DNA from: Macrobrachium rosenbergii
Lineage: Eukaryota; Arthropoda; Malacostraca; Decapoda; Palaemonidae
Direction of reading: 5' to 3'
DNA length: 64,000 nucleotides
Assembly (NCBI RefSeq): GCF_040412425.1
Contig: NC_089783.1
Coordinates: 33,666,625 to 33,730,624, forward strand
This document shows positions 1 through 9,778 of this stretch, piece by piece. A program made the position numbers and the translations under genes. Numbering within the stretch: position 1 is the stretch's first letter; each line of letters starts with the position of its first letter. The notes below the pieces were generated by a model. It had not been told where the DNA came from and did no database searches. It saw only the letters and a program-made list of their open reading frames with translations.

Positions 1-189
1 GAAGGTAATTTATTACCTCCCTTTAACGGATCAAACATTCGTAGAATGGTAAAAGAGTTTTTAGGAACTAGAAGAACTAACACGTTAAACATACAGGATT
101 ATCAATACTTGATTAACATGGCAGGTATCAAGGAGTGGATGATAAGAAATAATGCGTTAAAAAAAGTCGAATATCCGGCAGGAACATAA
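1..189 (+). CDS. C-terminal fragment of an unidentified protein, open at window edge
   Basis: Frame 1 is open from the first base to a TAA at 187-189 and encodes 62 residues. The fragment is polar and basic, with an N-G-S-N-I-R-R stretch near its start and an aromatic-rich middle, and it ends in PAGT. I do not recognise the family. It lies about 1 kb from a decayed protein-primed DNA polymerase on the opposite strand, so it may belong to the same virus-like or Polinton-like element; that is inference only. It could also be a chance open frame, since only 189 bases are visible. Confidence 0.3.
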   Translation, partial: EGNLLPPFNGSNIRRMVKEFLGTRRTNTLNIQDYQYLINMAGIKEWMIRNNALKKVEYPAGT

Positions 190-422
190 ACGTGGTGCGG
201 GAAAAATAGGGAACGTAACGAGGAAGAAGAGAGTAGAAAATGTTTCATGGACCGCTTATTAGGAGCTTTTGCGAGGTAAACGAGTTATAACAGGAGGCCG
301 GTCAACACCTGTCCGGGCATGTACACTCGGGCGGTGCAGGATGCGACCGGTACGTGCTGGAAGCAACAGGTTATCATGCGTTCGCCCGGTACTCCGTGTG
401 TATGAGTAAACAGATGATACAT

Positions 423-700
423 CATTTACCAAATGAAAGTTTCAACCATGAAATCTTCAAAATCGGTACACTAAGTACTCGTCACATAATAAATTTATTA
501 TTTACATAGATCACATGGGTACAAAGAGAAAGAATGTGTAAATAAAGTTAGTAAATATTTTGTTCACTTAGAATAGACATTACAAAGTAAATTTATATAT
601 TCAGTAAATCAACATCACGTAATAAATTTCTTATTTACATAGGAAATTAATTACCAACTGAAACTGTCATCTATGAAACCTTCAAAACTGGTATCAGTTC
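423..700 (+). repeat. Imperfect direct repeat, two copies about 225 bp apart
   Basis: Two related blocks follow one another. A block around 423-510 (an ATTTACCAAATGAAAG-type start, then an AATAAATTT..TTATTTACAT motif) recurs in diverged form around 614-695. The rest of 190-423 shows nothing I can assign. No convincing reading frame is present. Confidence 0.45.
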
Positions 701-746
701 CGCTGCCATCCTCGCTGCCGACACCATCCTCTCTCGCTTCCAACGC

Positions 747-1060
747 GATGAAGGGATTACGTTTTTTTCCTAATAGGTCACATTTTGCTGTCGGCCTTAC
801 GTTTTCTGGAACATCCCTTTACTGCAGGCAATCGAGGGAAAGGTGGAACCTGGAGGGTTGGGAGACGTGATGGTCCCGGGATAAGTTGGGGAGGTGGACT
901 GATTAAGGCATTACGTTTTTTCTTAATGGGTCCCATTTTACTGTCGGACATACGTTATTTCTGAAACACCCCTTTCTAATGGACAGTCGTGGGAAAGGTG
1001 GAACCTGAGGGTTAGGGAGAAGTGACGAACCCAGGACAGTTTGAGGAGGTGGCCGGGTAG
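747..1060 (+). repeat. Tandem direct repeat, two units of about 155 bp
   Basis: The segment from about 750 to 900 is repeated at about 905 to 1060. Both units run in the same order: GGATTACGTTTTTTCCTAAT-like start, then GGTCxCATTTTxCTGTCGG, then GGGAAAGGTGGAACCTG and a GGAGGTGG end. The copies are clearly diverged, so the duplication is not recent. It sits just beyond the C-terminal end of the broken polymerase and could be terminal or intergenic DNA of the same element. Confidence 0.6.
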
Positions 1061-1206
1061 TAGTAGTAGTAGCAGTGAGAGGAGAGGGAAAGGGTAAACC
1101 AAGTAAAGGAGGGTCTCTCTTCTCCCTCAATCTCTGCGCTATCTTGTCGACTTCACCTCTGCGTAAACAGGTGGCGGGGCCCAAGCATGTATTTCTGTTA
1201 GCTGGA

Positions 1207-2460
1207 TTACTCATCCCCTCCCCCTCCTCTTCTATCTCGGGAGACTCGCTCGTTTCGCACGCTTTGATGTGTAGCTGTTTCTATTTCGGGATGACCATAT
1301 GCGTTATACGCGTAGAGGTAGACACGTTTATCCTCAAGCGGGCACAGTGCGGTTTTTTTCTGTTTTGTTAGGCACATTGTCCCTTTAACATTCTGTAAAT
1401 TGTATAGTTCAATTAAGGTGATCTCATTCTTGCTAACTACATCTATATACTGGTCATGACTTATGGCTTTTTGTCTAGACCTTTGCACACCTATCAAAGT
1501 ATTACAGCGCTTTGTCTCAGTCAAGTATGGGAATACTTTAGGTTTTACCCCGATGAACTCCCTGATGTATTCTGACCCTGTTTCTATTTTCAATGGACCG
1601 AGATCTCCTTTCCTGGAGGAGTCATGTAACGGGTGAGGTTTAGGGAAGTTACTGAAATCCATGTGTGGATGTAACGGTCCCCTCAACTCGCGCCGCATCA
1701 GATCTTCGGCTTCTAAAATGAAAAAGAAGCTATCAGTGTCCATATATAGCAGCTGTACCCTGTCCCTCTAATGCACTCGCAGTACGTTATAGTAAAATTT
1801 ATACATTTTATCTTTAGAGAAATCTAATACACTGAATCCTGCCAGTACAGTCTCGCCGTGGTGGTTAATAATAAACCGTTCCTCGTTAATCATATCGAGT
1901 GATTAACACGTATGTTTGGACACATTTCTAAGCAGGCTGTCTTCACTCGCTACTACAACGTTTCTATCAGCATAATTCAGAGATTTTTATGGGGACACCA
2001 AAAAGTCCATTCATAACGATTTTAATTGTATTGCGTTTATCAGGGTCACTTTCCCTGGCTCTCTGCGCTGCATTCTGCATTAAGTGTCCTGCCTGAACTT
2101 ATAAACTTTTTTTATTCTTTCTACTTCGAGGCCTAGCTTCATGAGAGTTTGCAATAGTAGGAGGCGTATTAAATGGTTCTTCTTAGGCAGGTGCGTACCT
2201 ACGAGTTTAACATTCTTTTTGGGGATTTTGGTATTAAATTTTTTTAATAGGTTTCTAGGATATTGGGATACATGCTCTTCTCCTATATTCATACGATGTA
2301 ACGCGAGCGGGAAAGCGTCCGTATCTCTCGCTACACCACCCCGCACTTGTTCGGTATCTAGAAGAATCCCGGAGATTGATGACAGAAAACGCAGTCGCCA
2401 AAGATCTGCGATTTGTTTTCCTGCAACTTCATGATACAGCAATGCCCGATAAAAAAACAC
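1207..2460 (-). pseudogene. Broken protein-primed family B DNA polymerase (virus-like / Polinton-like)
   Basis: The minus strand carries recognisable pieces of a type B DNA polymerase of the protein-primed class (DNA_pol_B_2), in the right order but broken. The 2460-2080 frame ends in a piece resembling the thumb-proximal segment before motif A (GLEVERIKKVYKFRQ). A motif-B-like piece (IKIVMNGLFG) lies around 1990-2050 in another frame. The catalytic motif C reads Y-M-D-T-D-S at about 1735-1755. The last 178-residue frame (1743-1207) has the DFSNFPKPHPL and IREFIGVKPK pieces and a KRVYLYAYNAYGH C-terminus seen in this family. Several frame changes and in-frame stops separate the pieces, so no functional product is possible. 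Polintons, adintovirus-like elements and related integrated DNA viruses carry such polymerases; which of these was the source cannot be told from one gene. Confidence 0.8.
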
Positions 2461-3240
2461 TTTTCACAGGCTACGTTAACATAGTATACATATCCAAACT
2501 CATGCTCATTAAAGTCACTAGGCTAAAAAGAGATACATTGATCTGAGATCTTATAACAAGTGACAGAAAGACCGTTCAACTAACTCGAGTTAAATGACCA
2601 TTTTCAGAAAAAAAAAAACGTATTACGGAATGCACAAAACACTACCATTGTGGAACAATTTTCATAACTGTTTCCAAGAAAGCTAAATGACCTTCATGAA
2701 ATGTGGCATGCCAAATTGAAGAACATTTTCTTTAAATTCTTTTTTGTTAATTAAAGCTGACACGGTTGAGATAACCATGTGAGGATCGCCGTGACCTCAA
2801 GAGAAGGTTCAGACGAAGGTCCAGACTGTACAAGGATCAGTACAATTATGAAAATGAAAGCACATGCCGCTGATTATCTGCCCCACATTTCAGTCTCCAA
2901 TGTTATATAGGATGAGGTTTATTGGGGTTATTCTTACATTAAATACAACCACAGAGATATTAGCCATAAACACACTGATGAGAATATATTGTTTGTTGAG
3001 GTAACGCTGAGATAGTTAAAGCCTTTGTTGCTCTTGGAAGCTTCATCCAAATTTTTGGTCAAGGAGAAAGACAAATGACACTAACTTACATATAAATTGA
3101 ACTGAACTCTGCTAAATTTGCAAAATTCCATGAATATACCTGAAAGGGAAATTTTTATTCCCTTTTACCGTAATATTTACAGCCTTGGCGTCTAGTGTAG
3201 GATAAGTTACTGAAATTTTTGTTGTGTAAAAACCAAGTTA
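2461..3240. other. No recognisable feature
   Basis: AT-rich DNA with stops in all frames. I see no domain, RNA gene or clear repeat. Confidence 0.5.
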
Positions 3241-3275
3241 ATTGATTGAATTCTCCCAACCTCTCTCTATGTCTC

Positions 3276-3280
<5 letters not shown>

Positions 3281-3339
<59 letters not shown>

Positions 3340-3429
3340 ATCATTCATCAATCTATCTCTGGTTCTCTTCTTAGTTCTTTTTCTCTCTGTTATATTTACG
3401 TTATTCATATATCATTATATCACTACAGT

Positions 3430-3482
<53 letters not shown>
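3281..3482 (+). repeat. Two (CT)n microsatellites
   Basis: Long (CT)n runs lie at about 3281-3336 and 3436-3482, separated by an AT-rich spacer. They create artificial Ser-Leu reading frames. From 3483 to about 4380 I see only short poly-T tracts and unassigned sequence. Confidence 0.95.
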
Positions 3483-3485
<3 letters not shown>

Positions 3486-4389
3486 CTGAATATTCAAGAT
3501 TGCTTTTCGTTCAGTATTTAACAATTTCTGTTTATCATTCAGTTTTGTATCTATTTGAGAGGGAGCCTTGAAATCTAAGAGCTTCAACCGGGACCTTCAC
3601 GAAAAAACCGATCGAAAGTGATAAGTTTCACCAAGGAGTGGCGACCAGCGGTTAACTTTTTGTCATATGAATGAAAATTCACTATGATTATGATCTCTTT
3701 CGATTAGTGTGTGCAGTGTCTTAGGTCTATATATAACATACACTTTTTAATAAGGATCGGAAAAGGAGAAAATTCAGTCGATTCGTGCTCCAGGTTAGGA
3801 GATATATATTTCCTCATACGTGAAAGCACAAGTGCGGAGAACGGATGCATCAGAAATGAAATGACAATGTCATTAAATTTTGTCTCGGCCGTAGGCTACG
3901 TAATCGCATCGCCCTGACGGAACTTGATTGCGCTTTTAATCTGTCACATTCAAAAACGTCTGCGTCAGAGTTTTGCTTTGCTTCAAGTCCTGCATTTCAT
4001 GCTTGTACTCCCAGCTCACTTTTTTTTTTTTTTTCGCTGCATAAACACATCTGAGGGCGCCAGTAGTAGCCAGTGAATACAAGTATGACGTTCAAGGTCG
4101 TTCTGCCATTAATAATTATTCACCGGTTGTTTCGCTATCAAACCCGAATTTTGTTCGCGCTGATTTTCTAGATTTCTGGGTAATCATTCTGGATACAGCG
4201 TTTACGAACTTAAAAGACAGATATAGCCCGATCTTTCGTGTAAGCGCGGACTTTCCGTTCTGTTTTTTTTTTGTACATTGCGTCACTAACCATGAGGTGG
4301 GGAATATACTATCGGGGTTGAAAGAGGTTTTTTCTGTGCATCATTTACACGTGAACGGTCGCTGGTCGTTCGTTCTGAGTGCATACAGT

Positions 4390-4451
4390 CACTCTCTCTC
4401 TCTCTCTCATATCGCGTATTAATAGATCGTTCTACAGTATGGCCATATACA

Positions 4452-4514
<63 letters not shown>

Positions 4515-4603
4515 GTCTCGCAAATCTGTTTTTCATACTGTTAGATCGTTCTGGGGTACATATGCAATCTCTCTCTCTCAAGGAGTCATGCTGCTTAGTG
4601 GTT

Positions 4604-4666
<63 letters not shown>

Positions 4667-5100
4667 CATGCTGTTGCTCGTCTCCCATCCCTCCTAAACT
4701 TGTAAGCGAAAACAAGCAGGGCGGGTCGTGTTTGCCCCAGACTTGCGGTCTTATCGCAGGGTACCTCATCCCAGGAGTTAATTTGCCAGGTGGAGGTCTC
4801 GAGTACGTATATGGAAACACCATTAAGAAACTGTGCTGATTTCCCCATATCCCTCACCAAAATCTCTGTCAACAGCCGATAAGTCAAGCTGTGTTTATGA
4901 CCTGTTAGTAATTCCTCGATGAAGATAAGGAAGGTCTGATTTAATGAACAGGTTTACAACACCTCGCGCACGTACACAAATAAATGATACGGCAGTTGAA
5001 ATATCTCATGCACGTACTTGATATATCTGCAATTTGTAAATAAAAATAAGTAACTCATGTACGTATATGGAATGGAATAAATCATAAAATGCTTCATATA

Positions 5101-5174
<74 letters not shown>

Positions 5175-5283
5175 CGCGTATTAACAGATCGTTCTACAGT
5201 ATGGCCATGTACATTTTCTCTCTCTCTCCCCCTCTCGCAAATCTGTTTTTCGTACTATTAGATCGTTCTAAGTACATATACAG

Positions 5284-5359
<76 letters not shown>

Positions 5360-5460
5360 GAAACATCTCATGTACGTACTTGATATAGTTGGAATTTATA
5401 AATGAAAAAAAACCTCATGTACGTATATGGCATGCATCATAAAATGCCTCATATACTCTA
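4390..5460 (+). repeat. Compound array: (CT)n tracts alternating with two short spacer units
   Basis: Long (CT)n tracts (about 4454-4508, 4608-4660, 5103-5170, 5289-5357) alternate with repeated spacers. One spacer contains TTAGATCGTTCT and occurs near 4425, 4540, 5185 and 5260. Another contains CATGTACGTA and CATAAAATGC and occurs at about 5005-5102 and 5365-5460. The array appears to have grown by duplication of whole spacer plus microsatellite blocks. Confidence 0.8.
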
Positions 5461-5569
5461 ATGAATCTGATTATAACCCAGGTAAGACGACGAACTCTTA
5501 TCTCGGCCCGGTCACCCTTGATAACATCACAGGTACAGAGTTGGGGTGAGGTGACAAGCGGACAGGAGG

Positions 5570-5625
5570 CGATTTGGTATGAGGGGATTTGGGCGGAGGG
5601 GATTTGGGCGGAGGGGATTTGGGCG
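5570..5625 (+). repeat. G-rich minisatellite, 17-bp period
   Basis: Three copies of a GGGGATTTGGGCGGAG unit of 17 bp in a row, preceded by a degenerate copy. G-runs are regularly spaced on this strand. A partial copy of the (AAT)n-tailed element follows at about 5640-5690. Confidence 0.8.
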
Positions 5626-5711
5626 TTTTTCCCCCACTCGTATGAATAGGGTTCATCTTCTGAATAATAATAATAATAATAATAATAGTAACTTACACTC
5701 AAAGGGAGTTA

Positions 5712-5805
5712 TAACAAACTAGCGCTTCTGCCCCGGCCAGGATTCGAATCAGGGCCTTTGGTTTAGCAACAGAATTACACGGTCGACTGGACCATTATAT
5801 AAAGC
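5712..5805 (-). repeat. tRNA-derived SINE remnant
   Basis: On the minus strand an A-box-like TGGTCCAGTCGAC is followed about 35 bases later by GATTCGAATCC, a good RNA polymerase III B box. The intervening and flanking sequence does not fold as a normal tRNA with a clear acceptor stem, so this is better read as the tRNA-like head of a SINE than as a tRNA gene. Confidence 0.45.
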
Positions 5806-5989
5806 CAAGCAGGGAAAGCTCTTTTCATCATAGCCTGGAAACTGACTCAGTATGTAAGTCTCTGTAAACAATAATTACTCTATCAATAACAAAAAAATGA
5901 TTTAAGTGGAAAAAATATCTAAAAGTTTGGAAAGGAACTGTCAAAAATTGTTTTCAGTAATTTACTTCTTGAGTTCTCATTGCATTTTA

Positions 5990-6168
5990 ATTAATTTTTC
6001 TGTTTATTAATTTATTTTTTCTTTTTTGATAAGTGAGATCTCTTATTTCTGTAGTTCCCTATATCTTCTGTTACTTCTTCCTAATGAACATCTTAATATT
6101 CTTTGGAAGCGTGAAAATCAAGTATGGCCCCTGCGGTGGGCTTGTTCCATATGAAATGGATTAATCTT

Positions 6169-6228
<60 letters not shown>
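5990..6228 (+). mobile_element. (AAT)n-tailed short retroelement copy
   Basis: The body contains ATTCTTTGGAAGC, a GTGGGCTTGTTCCATATGAA motif and TTCTGAATAATAAT, and ends in a long (AAT)n tract at about 6172-6228. The same body plus tail occurs at about 17860-18040, 45970-46233 and 59240-59521, and partially at 5640-5690. A fixed body that always ends in the same simple repeat fits a SINE or the 3' end of a LINE whose tail seeds the microsatellite. Confidence 0.65.
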
Positions 6229-6340
6229 TGAGTCACGTGATAATGTAAAAAAAAAAACGGCAACAGAGCTAGTTTCAAGTTCAAGCTAATGCTGTAAAGT
6301 CCCCGCTCAACGCGTTCTCTGTAATGAACATCCCATTTTC

Positions 6341-6770
6341 TGTGGTGCCTTCACATTCGACCTGGGTCGGCCAAACGCATATTATCATCTTTATTGTGAA
6401 TTGTATATTTTATTATCTGTTCAAGTGACCATGCATTATGTATATGTAACAGAGTATTTTTGTAACAGACCAGACATTGTTAATCATTATGTTTTCTGTA
6501 TATGCCTGTCCTGTTTTTGTAGAGAAATAGCTTGACCTCAGGTCACCTGTAAATTTTTGTACTTGCAGTCTCTGTTAATCATTATGTTTTCTGTATATAC
6601 CTGTCCTGTTTTTGTAGAGAAATAGCTTGACCTCAGGTCACCTGTAAATTTTTGTACTTGCAGTCTCTGCGTTATACGCAGACGTCCGCACGCCGCTTTA
6701 TAAGCGGGTCGCTTCATCAATAAACTAGCAGTACTTGTCTTCCTGCCCATTATTTTGCACCTCTCCCACA
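6341..6770 (+). repeat. 5' LTR of the Gypsy element, with internal 95-bp tandem duplication
   Basis: Begins TGTGGTGCC and ends CCCACA. The segment starting TTAATCATTATG at 6480 is repeated almost exactly at 6575, a tandem duplication of 95 bp. The 3' LTR has only one copy of this segment. CAATAAAC near 6718 is a possible polyadenylation signal. Confidence 0.85.
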
Positions 6771-6992
6771 GTGGTGACCCCTGGAATGGTTCCCGGAAGC
6801 CATTAACGGACCCAAACATCGACTAAGTCTTGGCCCGATGAACCAACCCACGCCCCTAACGGACTAACTACGGCGTTCCAATAAAGCGTTTGGGCGTTAC
6901 CGACCCTCGTCGGCAGGTCACTGGCATCATTAGCGGACCCGAACGGCATGCTCCCAAGCATGTATTGACGCGAGTGTTCCCTCACACTCCAA

Positions 6993-7835
6993 GTGAGAGT
7001 GTGGAAGGAGCATGGACACAGACATTCCCAACCACTACAAATTACCGCAAACTTCTCGGAGGCAGATGCCTCCCTTGCGCAACCCCCTCCTGCGCACTCC
7101 TCCACACCGGTACCTGCACCCCGCGTGATGACTCCCCTGACGGACCAACCAAAGGCGGCCCTCAGCATAAGGTTGCTGCCATTCACCCACCAAAACGCAG
7201 TGTCCTGGTTCTAAAGGGTCGAGGGGCAATTCAGGGTAGCAGGCCTAACCGACGAGGTGTTGAAGGCGGACATCGCCATCAACGCCCTCCTGGAGGAAAT
7301 ATACAAGAAGATCGCCCCATGGTTAATGACGACATTGAGCCCTGCCACCTTCCAGGAGATAAAAGCCACTCTCATCGAGACCTGCTCCCTGCCGGTCTCC
7401 GAGAGAGCTGCCCTCGCCCTCGACCTCACCCTCAACCCCCGGGAGGAGGGAAACCTCTTGGAAACGTGGCATGCCCTCCAGGACCCCCTCCTCCTCCTCA
7501 AGGCTGACAGCAGCGGCAGTCGCAAAGAAATCAGCCTGTCAAGGGAGATCTTCCTGTGGCAGCTACTGCCAGAGGTCCGTGGGCAGATCACAGAGGCATA
7601 CACCCTGCCGGTTGAGGGCCTGATCAGGGTGGCGCAGCAGCTGATGGACTCCAAAAAGGCAGCAAAGCAGGTGTCCATGCCCGCACACCCCGTTAACTGC
7701 CTCCAGCCGGAGGACCCCACCACGGAGGGCGTCAATGTCGTTGCCCAGAGGAAGCCATCCCATCAGCAGAAGAAGGAGAGGCCAGGGCCCTGCTATTACC
7801 ACCAGAGGTTCGGGAAAGCTGCCCGGAGATGCTAA
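6993..7835 (+). pseudogene. gag: Gypsy gag pseudogene
   Basis: The frame resembles Gypsy gag proteins. A proline-rich N-terminus leads to IRLLPFTHQNAVSWF, then an in-frame TAA (7212-7214), then RVEGQFRVAGLTDE and a helical capsid-like region. It ends in a partial zinc knuckle, CYYHQRFGKAARRC. In this family the PFxxxNxxxWF and VExQF pieces are contiguous, so the stop is a later mutation. The reading frame ends right at the internal deletion junction, within the knuckle. Confidence 0.75.
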
Positions 7836-8584
7836 GCCCCTGCCTTTTCTTCCCTCCAAAAAATGGGGAGAAGTACCTTCTAACAGTCGTCGACCGCTCC
7901 ACCAGATGGCCTGAAGCTACGGCCATGGAAGAGGCCATCTCCAATGAGTGCGCAGAAGCCCTCCTCTCCAGCTGGATCAGCCGGTTCAGTGTCCCGGACC
8001 ACAAAATGACAGACAGAGGTCCCGCTTTCCTATCTGAGCTGTGGACTGCCATGGCACCCCTGCTGGGGACCACTCATCACAGCACCACCGCCTACAACCC
8101 CGCAGCCAACGGAATGGTGGAAAGGTTTCCACAGGTCCCTGAAGGCGTCCCTCATGGCTCGTTGCACCTCCGAGAATTGGAAGTACCAGCTGCCCTGGGT
8201 CCTCCTCAGATTGAGAACTGCCCCAGAACCAACGGCGACCCCTCCTCAGCAGAAAAAGTCTACGGGGAGACCCTGGTAGTCCCGGGGGAACTCGTCGCAG
8301 AAGACAGGGACGACATAGCAACGCAGAGGCTCTGTGACAGGGTTGGGAAGTTCGCCTCCTGCCAGAGGACATACACCGACAGGACGTCCCCCTTCATGGC
8401 TCCCGGTCTGTCCTCCGCCACCCACGTCTTCGTCAGGGACGACGCCGTGCGGCCACCCTTAACCAGGCCCTACAGAGGACCTTTTCTTGTGCTCGAAAGG
8501 GATAAAAAGGCATTCCGGGTAGCCGTCCACGGAAGGGAAGACTGGATATCGGTAGACTCCCTCAAGCCCGCATTTCTGGAGTAG
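7829..8584 (+). pseudogene. int: Gypsy integrase pseudogene, lacking the first catalytic Asp
   Basis: The frame enters in the middle of the integrase core: GEKYLLTVVDRSTRWPEA, then TDRGPAF with the second catalytic Asp, then YNPAANGMVER with the catalytic Glu. The upstream zinc-binding domain and the segment carrying the first Asp are lost to the internal deletion. Just after MVER an extra base shifts the frame: the expected FHRSLKASLMAR sequence is in another frame for about 70 bases before the original frame resumes. The C-terminal part ends in a chromodomain-poor tail (RPYRGPFLVLERDKKAFRV) typical of Gypsy integrases. Confidence 0.8.
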
Positions 8585-8825
8585 GACATCGGGGACGGTT
8601 CCCAAAGCTTCCCGCAGGATATAGCAACCCCCCGGCCAGCCCCATGCGCAGGAAAACGTCGTGGGCGTCCCCGGAAAACCCCGAAACCAGACAGAGGGGC
8701 ATCCCAACACACTGCTCCAGTGGGCGCTGGGGAAGACGACCACCCCCTCCAGTTGACATTGAGAAAGCGGGGCCCCCTCCGTCGTCCCAGCGGATACCTG
8801 CTTTGATCAGACGTTACCTACGTCT

Positions 8826-9305
8826 TGCGGTGCCTTCACATTCGACCTGGGTCGGCCGAACACATATTATTATCATTATTGTGAATTGTGTATTTTATTC
8901 TGTCCAAGTGACCATGCATTATGTATATGTAACAGAGTATTTTTGTAACAGACCAGACATTGTTAATCATTATGTTTTCTGTATGTACCTGTCCTGTTTT
9001 TGTAGAGAAATAGCTTGACCTCAGGTCACCTGTAAATCTTTGTACCCGCAGTCTCTGCGTTATACGTAGACGTCCACAAGCCACTTTATAAGCGGATCGC
9101 TTCATCAATAAACCGTTACGGGCTGCTCTAGGAGCAAGAGCCCGTGCTGGCACAAGGCCAGCTAAATCTAAAACAACAACATCAATAAACTGTTACGGTC
9201 TGCTCCAGGAGCAAGAGCCCGTGCCAGCACAAAGCTGGCTTAAACAACAAATCAACAAACTAGCAGTACTTGTCTTCCTGCTCATTATTTCGCCCCTCTC
9301 TCACA
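8826..9305 (+). repeat. 3' LTR of the Gypsy element, with about 145 bp of extra tandem hairpin units
   Basis: Matches the 5' LTR at both ends but carries an insertion at about 9108-9252. The insertion is two tandem units of about 72 bp, each containing GGAGCAAGAGCCCGTGC and a GCTGGCACAAnGCCAGC-like stem. The 5' LTR lacks them. Confidence 0.8.
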
Positions 9306-9701
9306 ATGCTTACGTATAAACTGATTTGTAAATGATCTTTTATACTGTTTACGTTTAAATAAATTTCAGTTTTTAAGTATAAAATAATGTAAACGTGTGA
9401 ATTTAGTTTGTTCATAAGATTCTAAATTACCGGTATTATTATTGAGACAAAACAGTACACCAGGAATTGAAAGGAAAGGCGATGTATGCCTAAAATGAGT
9501 AAAGATGAAACTCATGGCTCTGGGGAAACCTCAATCGAGCCTGTCCATTTGTTATTATAATTATAATATTATTCTGCAGGTTTACACAAGTCGTATCCAA
9601 AAAAAAAAAAGACTAAAAAAGGCACCAACTCGCATTGCAAGCTTGGGCAGAAAAAAAAAGTCCATATATGAACAAGAGAGGAAAGAGTGAAGGTATGATA
9701 A

Positions 9702-9702
<1 letters not shown>

Positions 9703-9771
<69 letters not shown>
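9703..9771. repeat. (TA)n microsatellite
   Basis: Nearly pure alternating TA. The preceding 9306-9702 holds no feature I can support apart from short A-runs. Confidence 0.95.

Positions 9772-9778
<7 letters not shown>

Larger units (their letters stand above)
6341..9305 (+). mobile_element. Internally deleted Gypsy-type LTR retrotransposon
   Basis: Two direct LTRs (6341-6770 and 8826-9305) share the start TGyGGTGCCTTCACATTCGA, the CCTGTTTTTGTAGAGAAATA core and the end CTCTCyCACA, giving TG...CA termini. TGGTGACCCC directly follows the 5' LTR, where the primer-binding site is expected. Between the LTRs are a gag-like frame and an integrase-like frame that nearly touch. Protease, reverse transcriptase, RNase H and the start of integrase are missing, so the element cannot move by itself. 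I could not find a matching target-site duplication at the flanks. Confidence 0.85.

Noticed and set aside
673..1371. Short plus-strand frames of 65 and 98 residues
   Set aside because: They overlap the 155-bp repeats and the antisense polymerase relic; no domain seen.
6890..7507. 205-residue plus frame and several antisense frames inside the Gypsy element
   Set aside because: Shadows of the gag and integrase frames; proline-rich translation has no family match.
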